From positions 211,749 through 275,748 of the forward strand of contig JAUQPE010000029.1 of NCBI GenBank assembly GCA_030550515.1: a DNA stretch of 64,000 nt, in the 5' to 3' direction. A model generated the notes under the pieces. That model was not told where the DNA came from and ran no database searches. It worked only from the letters and a program-made list of their open reading frames with translations. Of this stretch, positions 51,064 through 59,322 are shown in pieces. A program made the position numbers and the translations under genes. The number at the start of each line of letters is the position of its first letter. Within the stretch, counting starts at the first letter, position 1. This DNA comes from Thermotogota bacterium. Lineage in GTDB: Bacteria; Thermotogota; Thermotogae; Thermotogales; Thermotogaceae.

Positions 51064-52114
51064 AGAAAGGCAGAAGAGAGATGTCCTTGAGAAAGCTTTG
51101 AAGAGGATCGAAGAGGCTTTTGGGAAAGGTTCGATCATGATCCTTGGAGAAGAGACACAAATACAACCCGTCGAGGTGATCTCCTCCGGTTCGCTCGCCG
51201 TGGACATCGCAACGGGTGTGGGAGGGTACCCTCGTGGAAGGATCATCGAGATATTCGGTCCGGAAGCGAGCGGTAAGACCACGCTGGCCCTGCACGCAAT
51301 AGCGCAAGCTCAAAAGATGGGAGGAATCGCCGCTTTCGTCGACGCCGAACACGCCCTGGATCCTACCTACGCTAAAAGCTTGGGTGTGGACCTCAAGACG
51401 TTGCTCATATCCCAGCCAGACCATGGAGAGCAAGCGCTGGAGATAGTGGACGAGTTGGTGAGAAGCGGTGTGGTGGACATGGTGGTTGTGGACTCCGTCG
51501 CGGCTCTGGTTCCAAGGGCGGAAATAGAAGGTGCCATGGGAGACATGCAGGTTGGCCTTCAGGCTAGACTCATGTCGCAAGCTTTGAGGAAGCTGGCGGG
51601 GAGTGTGAGCAAGTCCAAGGCTGTGGTCATATTCACCAACCAGATCAGGATGAAGATAGGCGTCATGTTCGGCAGTCCAGAGACCACCACCGGCGGCTTG
51701 GCACTCAAGTTTTACGCGACGATGCGGATAGAAGTGAGAAGAGGTGAACCTATAAAGGAAGGGAAGGACATAATAGGGAACGAGGTGATCGTCAAAGTGG
51801 TGAAGAACAAGGTGGCTCCTCCGTTCAAGTCGGCCAAGCTCACCATAATATACGGGAAAGGTATCGTGAGAGAAAACGAGTTGTTCGATATAGGTTTGGA
51901 AGAGGGGCTCATCACGCGTAAGGGAAGCTGGTTCTACTACACCACGCTGAAGGGTGATGAGGTCTCCCTTGGTCAGGGAAGGATGAACGTGATTCAATTT
52001 CTGTCAGAAAACAGACAGATAGCGGATGAGATGGAGAGGAGAATCAGAGAAAAGTATGGACTTTCGAAAGGAAAGGAGAAGGAAGAAGACAAGCCAAAAG
52101 AGAGACAAAAGTGA
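51056..52114 (+). CDS. recA: Recombinase RecA
   Basis: This 352-residue recombinase has P-loop '[10 protein letters not shown]', the L1 region '[11 protein letters not shown]', the L2 region '[19 protein letters not shown]' and a charged C-tail '[14 protein letters not shown]'. It catalyses strand exchange and co-proteolysis of LexA-type repressors. The ATG has GGAGG nine bases upstream within thpR. No SOS-type operator is evident directly upstream because it is internal to the operon. Confidence 0.98.
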   Translation: MSEERQKRDVLEKALKRIEEAFGKGSIMILGEETQIQPVEVISSGSLAVDIATGVGGYPRGRIIEIFGPEASGKTTLALHAIAQAQKMGGIAAFVDAEHALDPTYAKSLGVDLKTLLISQPDHGEQALEIVDELVRSGVVDMVVVDSVAALVPRAEIEGAMGDMQVGLQARLMSQALRKLAGSVSKSKAVVIFTNQIRMKIGVMFGSPETTTGGLALKFYATMRIEVRRGEPIKEGKDIIGNEVIVKVVKNKVAPPFKSAKLTIIYGKGIVRENELFDIGLEEGLITRKGSWFYYTTLKGDEVSLGQGRMNVIQFLSENRQIADEMERRIREKYGLSKGKEKEEDKPKERQK

Positions 52115-52535
52115 GGCCATAAAGTACGCGCTCAAGTTGCTCAGGTATCGGGTTAGGTTCGTCGAAGAGGTCAAGGAAAGGTTGAAGGAACAAGGGTTCG
52201 AAGGTTCGGTGATAAAGGAAACCATCGAAGAGTTGAAGAAAAAAGGATATCTCGACGACGAAAAGGCTTCTTACTTGTTCGCCTTCGATGAGATGAAGCT
52301 GAAACATTTCGGGCCAAGGGTGGTCAAACAGAAATTGGTGAGGCTAGGTGTCGACGAAGAGTTAGCGGAAAAGGTCGTCGAAAGGGTCTTCGTAGAGATT
52401 GATTGGAAAGAAGAATTTGAAAGAATCGCGAAACGTTTCAAGGACAAACATGAGTTGAGGGATTACCTTTACAGGAGGGGCTTTGCTCCCTCCCAGATCG
52501 AGGAAATACTCGATCAAATAGATGGAGGTGAGTGA
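52056..52535 (+). CDS. recX: Regulatory protein RecX
   Basis: This 159-residue helical protein has the RecX repeats '[19 protein letters not shown]' and '[17 protein letters not shown]', then '[19 protein letters not shown]'. It modulates RecA filaments. The start is uncertain: ATG 52056 overlaps recA by 59 bases and has only a weak GAGAAAAG site. A later start would cut a non-conserved basic lead. It overlaps nothing downstream and is two bases from the rny start. Confidence 0.88.
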   Translation: MDFRKERRRKKTSQKRDKSEAIKYALKLLRYRVRFVEEVKERLKEQGFEGSVIKETIEELKKKGYLDDEKASYLFAFDEMKLKHFGPRVVKQKLVRLGVDEELAEKVVERVFVEIDWKEEFERIAKRFKDKHELRDYLYRRGFAPSQIEEILDQIDGGE

Positions 52536-52537
52536 CC

Positions 52538-54064
52538 ATGTTGTTGTACGTGATCTTGGGTGTCGTCGGTGGCCTCTTCTTCGGATACCTAATCGCCAGT
52601 TATCAAATACAGAATAGGTTGAGAAAGGCTAGAAGAGATGCACAATCCATCATCGAAAACGCCGAAAGAGAAGCCAACGAGATCAAGAAAAAAGCCATCA
52701 TAGAGAGCAGAGAAGAGATCCATAGGCTCAAGGAAGAGTTCGAGAGGGAAAGAGCAAGAAAAGAAGAGGAACTGAGAATTCAAGAAGAACGTCTTTTGAA
52801 AAGAGAAGAGATCATAGCGAAAAAAGAAGAGAACCTCGAGAGGAAAGAAAGCCTCCTTGAAGAATTGAAGAGAAAACTTGAGCTGAAAGAAAAAGAACTA
52901 GCTGAAAAGGAGAAAAAGTTGGACGAGGAACTCATAAAACTCGCGGGTATGAGCGTGGAAGAAGCAAGGGAAATCATCCTGGAAGAGGCGAGGAAAAGGT
53001 ACGAGTACGACCTCGCGAAGCTCTACAAGGAGGAGAAAGAACGCTTTGAGGAGATGGCCGAAAGGGAAGCGAAGAAGATCATAGCCTTCGCCATACAGCG
53101 GTACGCACCAGAGTACGTAGGTGAGATCACCGTTTCAACCGTCTCCCTTCCATCCGATGACATGAAGGGACGCATCATAGGGAGAGAAGGAAGGAATATC
53201 CGAACCTTCGAAAAGATAACGGGTGTGGACCTCATCATAGACGACACGCCTGAAGTGGTAGTTTTGTCCTGTCACAACCCACTCAGGAGAGAGATCGCGA
53301 GGTTGACTTTGGAGAAACTGATCGTTGACGGTAGGATCCATCCAGCGAGGATCGAGGAGATGTACGAGAAAGCCAAACAGGAGATGGAAAAGATTATAAA
53401 GGAAGCAGGACAAGAAGCCACGTTCAAGGTAGGGGTCACGGGACTGCACCCTGAGCTTGTGAAACTTCTCGGAAAGTTGAAGTACAGAACGAGTTACGGT
53501 CAAAACGTCTTGGATCACTCGATAGAAGTAGCCATGCTGGCAGGATACATGGCCTCAGAGCTCGGTTTGAACGCAGACAAAGCGAGGAGAGGGGGCCTGT
53601 TGCACGACATTGGAAAGGCTGTGGACCAAGAGTTGGAGGGTTCGCACACCACCATAGGTGCCGAGCTTGCGAGGCGCTACGGTGAGAAAGAGGAGATCAT
53701 AAACATGATTCTGAGCCATCACGGCGAGGAAGAACCGATCACTCCAGAAGCCGTCTTGGTGGCGGCGGCTGACGCTCTCTCTGCAGCCAGACCGGGTGCA
53801 AGAAGGGAAAGCTTGGAGAGTTACATAAAGAGGTTGATGAAACTTGAAGAGATCGCGAAGAGCTTCAAATACGTGGAGAAGGCGTACGCGATACAGGCCG
53901 GAAGGGAGATCAGGGTGATCGTGGAACCAGACAAAGTGGACGACGTCATGGCGGAAAAATTGGCTTACGATATTTCGAAAAAGATAGAAGAAGAGCTCGA
54001 GTACCCAGGTGTTCTGAAGGTGGTCGTGATCAGGGAAAAAAGGAGCGTAGCCTACGCGAAGTGA
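52538..54064 (+). CDS. rny: Ribonuclease Y
   Basis: This 508-residue membrane-tethered endoribonuclease has one N-terminal helix (2-20), a long coiled coil (about 25-180), a KH domain '[20 protein letters not shown]', and an HD domain with '[11 protein letters not shown]' and 'LLHDIGKA'. It begins mRNA decay at the membrane. ATG 52538 follows GGAGGTGA. The gene ends at a strong bidirectional terminator. Confidence 0.97.
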   Translation: MLLYVILGVVGGLFFGYLIASYQIQNRLRKARRDAQSIIENAEREANEIKKKAIIESREEIHRLKEEFERERARKEEELRIQEERLLKREEIIAKKEENLERKESLLEELKRKLELKEKELAEKEKKLDEELIKLAGMSVEEAREIILEEARKRYEYDLAKLYKEEKERFEEMAEREAKKIIAFAIQRYAPEYVGEITVSTVSLPSDDMKGRIIGREGRNIRTFEKITGVDLIIDDTPEVVVLSCHNPLRREIARLTLEKLIVDGRIHPARIEEMYEKAKQEMEKIIKEAGQEATFKVGVTGLHPELVKLLGKLKYRTSYGQNVLDHSIEVAMLAGYMASELGLNADKARRGGLLHDIGKAVDQELEGSHTTIGAELARRYGEKEEIINMILSHHGEEEPITPEAVLVAAADALSAARPGARRESLESYIKRLMKLEEIAKSFKYVEKAYAIQAGREIRVIVEPDKVDDVMAEKLAYDISKKIEEELEYPGVLKVVVIREKRSVAYAK

Positions 54065-54090
54065 AAAGCCCCGCTGTTGCGGGGCTTTTT
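54064..54090. terminator. Bidirectional terminator between rny and permease
   Basis: An 11-bp stem AAAAGCCCCGC / GCGGGGCTTTT with a TGTT loop is flanked by T tracts in both orientations. It ends rny transcription on the plus strand and the permease gene on the minus strand. Confidence 0.9.
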
Positions 54091-55403
54091 CATTTCACGA
54101 AAAGATATATCGCCGCGCCAGTCGAAAGTAACGTCAGCATGGCGACCGCAAACGTTTCCCTGACGAATATCCTGTTGTTCATCTCGACACCGTGTTCTTT
54201 CAAAATCTTCGACCACATGATTCCCGCCAGTGCACCAACGAGTGTGATGTTCCCTCCCAGGTTCGATCCGACCACCAAGCTCATCGCGTATCTGGTGGAT
54301 TTACCCCAGAGCACGTGGGAGAAAAAGATGGTCATCGGCTGGTTTATCATCACGTTGGCAGCGAAAGCTGTCGCGTAAGCCGTGATGATAGTTCCCAAGA
54401 GTTCGTTCTCGAAATCGAAGAAGGGGCTCAAACGTCCAGTCAAACCGTAAGAGGTGAGTATGTGGACGAAGACGAAGAATGTGACGACCATTGGCAGCAT
54501 CTTCCAGGGCACCCTGGCGATGCTTTCGAGAAAGAAAGACAAGCCTTCTGACATGCGGGAAGAAAAGATGAGATTCAACACGAGATAGATCCCGGAGAAG
54601 ATCGCTATAGTTTCCCAAAGTTCGATCCTCAAAAAGTCCCCAATTGAGATCAACAGAAAGAACGCCACAAAGAGGGAAGCGGAAAGAAACGCGTAAGACT
54701 TATTCGGGATTAAACCTCTCTCATCGAATTCCAACTTCACCTCCACACGTTCCGGTAACCTCTTCCTGTACCGCACGGTAAAACCCAACAAAGAGGTCAC
54801 GATCGCAACGATTGTGGGAAAGAACATCCTCTTTGCGTACTGGACGAAGTTCAAAGAGAAGGCCTGAGCCACGATCACGTTGGTGGGGTTCCCTATGTAG
54901 AAGAACATACTCCACGTGTTCGAGGTGAAGAACACGGGAATCAGGTAAGGGATGGGATCTACGCCGGTGTACTGACTGATGTAAACGATGATGGGTGTGA
55001 GCGTGAGCGTGACGATATCGTTGGATGTGAAAACGGTCATGATGCCCGCGAGAACGACGAGGTTGTAGAATAGCCTTCTGCCGTTGTTCTTGCTCAAAGT
55101 GACGAATTTGTAGGCGATGACTTTCAGCAGACCTGAAGCGTCCAGCGAAGAACATATGTAGGCGGAACCGAAGAACACGATGAGTATCTGCCATGGGACT
55201 ATGCCCATCTTCGGCATCAGGGCGTGTTTGATCGTATCGACGGTGGCAACATCCGATAGGATGAGGAGACCCAAAACGAGGAGAGAGGAGAGGGAGTAGT
55301 CAAGCTTTATCCTCCTCTCCCTCACCTTTATCTCTGGCTGTTTTGTGATGAGGTACACCGTCACGAAGAAAAGGGTCGCCACAGGCAAGATCAAGAAGCT
55401 CAC
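54090..55403 (-). CDS. ArsB/NhaD-type permease (ion transporter superfamily)
   Basis: This 437-residue membrane protein has about eleven to twelve helices and the ArsB/SLC13 features 'TSNDIVTLTLTPIIVYIS' and 'GNPTNVIVAQ' in the first half. The second half repeats them as 'NVMINQPMT' and 'GSNLGGNITLVGALAG'. It could export arsenite or exchange Na+/H+. No ArsA or ArsR gene is nearby, so the substrate is open. GTG start with AAGGGTGG. An 8-bp inverted repeat brackets the ribosome site. Confidence 0.85.
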   Translation of the reverse strand: MSFLILPVATLFFVTVYLITKQPEIKVRERRIKLDYSLSSLLVLGLLILSDVATVDTIKHALMPKMGIVPWQILIVFFGSAYICSSLDASGLLKVIAYKFVTLSKNNGRRLFYNLVVLAGIMTVFTSNDIVTLTLTPIIVYISQYTGVDPIPYLIPVFFTSNTWSMFFYIGNPTNVIVAQAFSLNFVQYAKRMFFPTIVAIVTSLLGFTVRYRKRLPERVEVKLEFDERGLIPNKSYAFLSASLFVAFFLLISIGDFLRIELWETIAIFSGIYLVLNLIFSSRMSEGLSFFLESIARVPWKMLPMVVTFFVFVHILTSYGLTGRLSPFFDFENELLGTIITAYATAFAANVMINQPMTIFFSHVLWGKSTRYAMSLVVGSNLGGNITLVGALAGIMWSKILKEHGVEMNNRIFVRETFAVAMLTLLSTGAAIYLFVK

Positions 55404-55561
55404 CCCACCCTTTCTGTCCAGCTTCTTCTAGGTTAACTCACAGGATTTTCTTCCGAGTGACCGATGAGCTAAAGCTTTCTGAATGTGTGTTTTCAAAAAA
55501 CGTAAAGAAACTAAGAAAACATATGTTATCCGCTACTTTTTGGAGTTAATTTGGAATAATT

Positions 55562-55583
55562 GTTGTTTTTCGAGAAAAACGAC
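55562..55583. repeat. Palindrome upstream of the LacI-family gene
   Basis: A perfect inverted repeat GTTTTTCGAGAAAAAC (55565-55580) extends to 22 bases with one mismatch. It ends just before the -35 of the regulator gene, where an activator or second repressor would sit. It is unlike the 14-bp GCGC-centred operator. Confidence 0.6.
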
Positions 55584-55585
55584 GC

Positions 55586-55615
55586 TTGTTTTTACAGGTG
55601 AGGCGATGTTATACA
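55586..55615 (+). promoter_or_regulatory. Promoter of the LacI-family regulator
   Basis: A -35 TTGTTT (55586-55591) and -10 TATACA (55610-55615) are separated by 18 bases. The start falls near 55622, inside the operator at 55621-55634. Confidence 0.6.
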
Positions 55616-55620
55616 ACATA

Positions 55621-55634
55621 TGAAAGCGCTTACA
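55621..55634. promoter_or_regulatory. Operator O1 for the LacI-family regulator
   Basis: TGAAAGCGCTTACA differs in one position from the perfect palindrome TGTAAGCGCTTACA found at 56542. The central CG-type dyad (AAGCGCTT) is typical of LacI-family sites. It overlaps the predicted transcription start and so should give autorepression. Confidence 0.8.
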
Positions 55635-55650
55635 TAGGGGGAAGGTCTGG

Positions 55651-56637
55651 ATGGCGACGATGGAGGATGTCGCAAAACTTGCCGGTGTGTCCATCGCAAC
55701 GGTCTCCAGAGTCCTCAACGGTTCTGGATACGTTTCGGAGAGAACCAGGTACAAGGTATGGGAAGCGATAGAAAAACTCGGTTATAAACCCGAACCTTCA
55801 GCGAAGATTCTCGCTTCCAAACGAAAGATTTTCAGAGTCACCGTTTTCACGAGTACCCGCATCCTGAACCTCTTGAAGTCTCACAGAATCCTCAGCGAAT
55901 TCTATGGGGTGATCCTGAGATCGATAGAGGAGAATTGTGAAAAACTCGGGATGGAAACTTCTTTGAAAAAACTCGAAGACTTCTCGGAAAGCGATAACAG
56001 CGATGGGTACATGTTCGTTGGTGGCGACGTCACCGTCGAACTCCTGAAAGAGGTGAAGAATAGGAAGAAACCGTTCGTGCTTGTTGATCATTACATTCCC
56101 GGCGAGAGGTTCGATTGCGTCTTGAGTGACGGATACGACGGGGCCGTATACGCGGTGAATTATTTGATTTCAAGAGGTATGAAAAGGATAGTCCACATAC
56201 ACGGTCCTCTCCACTTTTACGGTTTCAAGATGAGGTATGACGGCTACAAGGACGCGATGGAAAAATCCGGACTCATGCCGAAGTTTTACGAATGTGACGA
56301 TACCGAAGAGGGAACAAAGAAAGTTGTTGATATCATGCTCAATTCTTGTGGAGTCCCAGACGCCATATTCGCCTCAAACGACACCATAGCCTTTTGGATC
56401 ATTGGTAGGCTGAAAGAACACGGTTTGAGGATACCAGACGACGTTTCGGTGGTAGGCTTCGACGACATCGTGGATGCCGAGAACTTTGATCCACCGCTCA
56501 CCACACTCCGCGTGTTCAAATACGAGATGGGGTCTCTTGCATGTAAGCGCTTACACGAGTTGTTGACCAAAACGAACGTTCATCCCACACGTATCCTGCT
56601 GTTCACGCAGTTCATCAAGAGGAAGAGCACCAAGTGA
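55651..56637 (+). CDS. LacI-family transcriptional repressor
   Basis: This 328-residue regulator has an N-terminal helix-turn-helix ('MEDVAKLAGVSIATVSRVLN') with a hinge helix that usually inserts at a central CG step, and a periplasmic-binding-like effector domain ending 'DDVSVVGFDDI' and 'PPLTTLR'. The effector is probably an oligosaccharide or sugar imported by the genes downstream. Two matching operators lie at 55621 and 56542, the second within this gene near codons 298-302. It is 15 bases from the binding-protein gene. Confidence 0.94.
   Translation: MATMEDVAKLAGVSIATVSRVLNGSGYVSERTRYKVWEAIEKLGYKPEPSAKILASKRKIFRVTVFTSTRILNLLKSHRILSEFYGVILRSIEENCEKLGMETSLKKLEDFSESDNSDGYMFVGGDVTVELLKEVKNRKKPFVLVDHYIPGERFDCVLSDGYDGAVYAVNYLISRGMKRIVHIHGPLHFYGFKMRYDGYKDAMEKSGLMPKFYECDDTEEGTKKVVDIMLNSCGVPDAIFASNDTIAFWIIGRLKEHGLRIPDDVSVVGFDDIVDAENFDPPLTTLRVFKYEMGSLACKRLHELLTKTNVHPTRILLFTQFIKRKSTK
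56542..56555. promoter_or_regulatory. Intragenic operator O2
   Basis: TGTAAGCGCTTACA is a perfect 14-bp palindrome inside the end of the regulator gene, encoding Cys-Lys-Arg-Leu-His. It lies 97 bases before the binding-protein ATG and 921 bases from O1, suited to a DNA loop or to roadblock control of the operon proper. Confidence 0.85.
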
Positions 56638-56652
56638 AAAGGAGGGGGTTTT

Positions 56653-57903
56653 ATGAAGAGGATCCTCGTGTTCGTACTCGTTGTTTTAGCGGTTGTGGGG
56701 TTGGCCCAGGTCAAAAAGATAAAGTTCTGGGTGGCCCCCAATCCCAACCAGGAGATGTTCTGGAAGAGCTTGATCGAAAAGTGGAACGCGGAACATCCCG
56801 ACGTTCAGATCGAGTGGTCGGTCATCCCCGCGGCTGCAAGTTCTGAAGAAGCGATTCTAACAGCTATCGCAGCCGGTACAGCACCGGACATTTCCGAAAA
56901 CATCTTCAGCGGTTTTGCGGCACAGCTTGTGGAACTCGACCAATTGGTGGCGTTCGATCGGGAGTTCGGCGACGAGTTCTGGAAGTTGGTTGAGACCAGA
57001 AAGATGAGCAACATAATCCAAGGTTGGAAACTCGATGGTCACTTTTACGTGATACCCATTTACTCTAACCCCATGCTCTTCTGGTGGCGCGGAGATCTCT
57101 TGAAAAAACTCGGTTACAACGAACCCCCCAGAACGTATTCCCAAATATACGAGCTCGCCAAGAAATGGGTGGTACCGAAGGAAAGGTACGTCATCAGCGT
57201 CATAGCTGGGAGGAACTGGTGGGACAGATGGTTTGATTTCATCACCTACTACTACGCGGCGAGTGGAGGAAAGGCCTACATCGAGAAAAACAAGGCTGTG
57301 TTCAACAACGAACATGGAAGGGCCGTGGCCGAGTTCATACACACGCTGTTCAAGAATGGTTGGACGGCTGTGGACTTGGGTAACGATCCTCTGGAAAATG
57401 GAAGAATTCTTGGTCAAATAGCCGGACCGTGGCATCTGAGCTACGTGAAGGAGCATTACCCGAACGTGTACCCGCACATCGTGATAACACCACCACCTGT
57501 TCCAGACAATTACCCTGCGAACAAGCCCGTGTACACCTTCGCCGATACGAAAGGACTAGTCATGTTCAAGCACTGCAAGTACAAGAAAGAAGCGTTCGAG
57601 TTCATCAAGTGGGTCTTTTCCAACCCCCAGAACGACGCTAAATGGATTGAAATCACCAAGATGCCTCCAGCGAGGGAGGACCTCAACACCAACCCAGTCT
57701 TCGCTGAGTACATGAAAGATCCATACTTTGCCAAGATTGCCGAGTACGTCGCTTATGCCGTTCCACCCGCACTCATCACCAAAACCATAGACGTTCAAAA
57801 CGCCATGACCACGTTTTTGATCGAGCCCCTGATGTACCTCAAGTCCACCCCCGAAGAAGCCTTGAAAAATGCGGTGAAAGAGATCAACGCCATCCTTTGG
57901 TGA
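56653..57903 (+). CDS. ABC transporter sugar-binding protein
   Basis: This 416-residue family-1 solute-binding protein has a signal peptide ('MKRILVFVLVVLAVVGLAQ') and no clear lipobox Cys, as is common in Thermotoga. Bipartite binding-fold motifs include 'AAGTAPDISEN', 'NPMLFWWRGDLLKKLGY', many aromatic residues (W/Y) for sugar stacking, and 'EALKNAVKEINAILW' at the end. It delivers oligosaccharide to the permeases at 61467 and 62336. AAAAGGAGG precedes the ATG. Confidence 0.93.
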   Translation: MKRILVFVLVVLAVVGLAQVKKIKFWVAPNPNQEMFWKSLIEKWNAEHPDVQIEWSVIPAAASSEEAILTAIAAGTAPDISENIFSGFAAQLVELDQLVAFDREFGDEFWKLVETRKMSNIIQGWKLDGHFYVIPIYSNPMLFWWRGDLLKKLGYNEPPRTYSQIYELAKKWVVPKERYVISVIAGRNWWDRWFDFITYYYAASGGKAYIEKNKAVFNNEHGRAVAEFIHTLFKNGWTAVDLGNDPLENGRILGQIAGPWHLSYVKEHYPNVYPHIVITPPPVPDNYPANKPVYTFADTKGLVMFKHCKYKKEAFEFIKWVFSNPQNDAKWIEITKMPPAREDLNTNPVFAEYMKDPYFAKIAEYVAYAVPPALITKTIDVQNAMTTFLIEPLMYLKSTPEEALKNAVKEINAILW

Positions 57904-57920
57904 GGGGATAGAACCCCTCA
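57901..57920 (+). repeat. Intercistronic hairpin after the binding-protein gene
   Basis: A 7-bp stem TGAGGGG / CCCCTCA overlaps the stop codon, without a T tract. Such hairpins after binding-protein genes protect that part of the mRNA and raise its level relative to the permeases. Confidence 0.6.
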
Positions 57921-57949
57921 CCTTCCTTTAGAAGGGAGGAGGGGAAACC

Positions 57950-59281
57950 ATGAGAAAGTACCTGCTTCTCGCTTTCGTTTTCAGCTGCTTGATACTGCTC
58001 GGTGGCACTTTTTCCATACCAGTTGAGACGGGAGACGTGGAAGTGCCTGTCGTGATCAGAATGGCCGATCTTTTGGCTCTCGTACCGGAAGACTTCGAAC
58101 CAGTTTGGGATAGCCTCAAGGTTTACTTCGAGGGCAAGGAAGTTCCTTACCAAATCGAAGACGTGGACGGGAACAAAAAGATCTCAGCACAGGACTTCTT
58201 GGTGTTTGTGGCGAAGGGGAAAGGAGAAATAGTGATACCAGACCAGCCACTCGAAAAGACGAGTTACACACCTGCCTTCGAGGTGATCGAGACGGACTCG
58301 GGTTGGAAGGTGGTCTCCAAGGACGTGGAAGCAACTGTGAACAGGTACGGTCTCGTCAAGGTGACGAGGTACAGGGACATCACTGCGACAATCGTGGACG
58401 AGGTTGGTGTCGCTCGAGTGAGTGGATGGCCTGAATCCACTTTCTACGTCGACGGAAGACTCGGGAACCATCACGAGGAAACGTCTGGCGCCTTCAGGAT
58501 AGTCTCCGTGAGGGTGTTGACCCCTGGTCCCGTCGCCGTCGGTGTCGTTGCGACGCTCGCTTCGGAGAGGTTCAAGGGGCTCGTTCAAAACCTCGTGGTT
58601 CACATCTTCGCCAACGGAGACATCCTTTTGAACAACGTTTTTAAATTCGAAAATTACGCCGACTTGATGAAGCTCCAAACCATGGTAACGAGGCCTCTTG
58701 CAACTGCCTTTGAAGACACGCTTCACGTGCTACCTGTCTTCAGAAGGCTGATCTGGGCGGATCAACTTGGGATAACACCGTACGAGTACTGGTTGCAGAG
58801 AAATGCCGTCGTGTGGGTCGACAGGCTTCCTTACATAGTCTTTCCGGCCACCAGCAGCATGAAGCCCCTCTGGTGGGGAGCGACCTACATATTCGCTTCG
58901 ATGGAGAGGTGGAGGACCAACTACTCTCCCAAGGCGAAGATAGGTGTGGCAGAGATCCTACCGGAAAACCCACTGATCCCAGCCGACTACAAGAAGTGGT
59001 TAGATGGGGACACCTGGGTCTACGAGAGTTTGGAGTTCAGAGATGGTGTCTTCAAGTGGATGCCAAGCGAGTTCGAGGTTTATCCCTCAACGAAGGGTAT
59101 CTACTCGCAGAAAGTGGAGGACATGCCGAACCGCTACAAGTACGGAGACGTCGTCCGACACTTGAGACTCTTCACTGTCTACAGCGCCGAGGATGTGGAA
59201 AGCGCCATCCGTTTCTTGGAGCGAAAGAGCGAAGCCTTCAGGAATCTGAAGATCGGAGAGAAGTTCTTCCGAGAGTTCTGA
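57950..59281 (+). CDS. Secreted protein with DUF4861-like N-terminus
   Basis: This 443-residue exported protein has a signal peptide ('MRKYLLLAFVFSCLILLGG', possible lipoprotein Cys). The N-terminal 'VPVVIRMADL', 'GKEVPYQIEDVDGNKKISA' and 'DFLVFVAKGKGEI' resemble the start of DUF4861 proteins found in polysaccharide loci. A beta-rich middle with 'GNHHEETSGAFRIVS' and a Trp-rich stretch (about 255-345) follow. No catalytic residues can be assigned. It may bind or cleave an extracellular glycan. It lies between two strong hairpins. Confidence 0.5.
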   Translation: MRKYLLLAFVFSCLILLGGTFSIPVETGDVEVPVVIRMADLLALVPEDFEPVWDSLKVYFEGKEVPYQIEDVDGNKKISAQDFLVFVAKGKGEIVIPDQPLEKTSYTPAFEVIETDSGWKVVSKDVEATVNRYGLVKVTRYRDITATIVDEVGVARVSGWPESTFYVDGRLGNHHEETSGAFRIVSVRVLTPGPVAVGVVATLASERFKGLVQNLVVHIFANGDILLNNVFKFENYADLMKLQTMVTRPLATAFEDTLHVLPVFRRLIWADQLGITPYEYWLQRNAVVWVDRLPYIVFPATSSMKPLWWGATYIFASMERWRTNYSPKAKIGVAEILPENPLIPADYKKWLDGDTWVYESLEFRDGVFKWMPSEFEVYPSTKGIYSQKVEDMPNRYKYGDVVRHLRLFTVYSAEDVESAIRFLERKSEAFRNLKIGEKFFREF

Positions 59282-59305
59282 GCGAGGGGGGAATCCCCCT
59301 CGCTC
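59280..59305 (+). repeat. Strong intercistronic hairpin
   Basis: An 11-bp perfect stem (GAGCGAGGGGG paired with CCCCCTCGCTC) and a GAAT loop overlaps the stop of the preceding gene and ends 17 bases before the next ATG. It lacks a T tract, so it probably acts in mRNA processing, stability or partial termination. Confidence 0.7.
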
Positions 59306-59322
59306 TCTCAGGGGGTAAAAGG

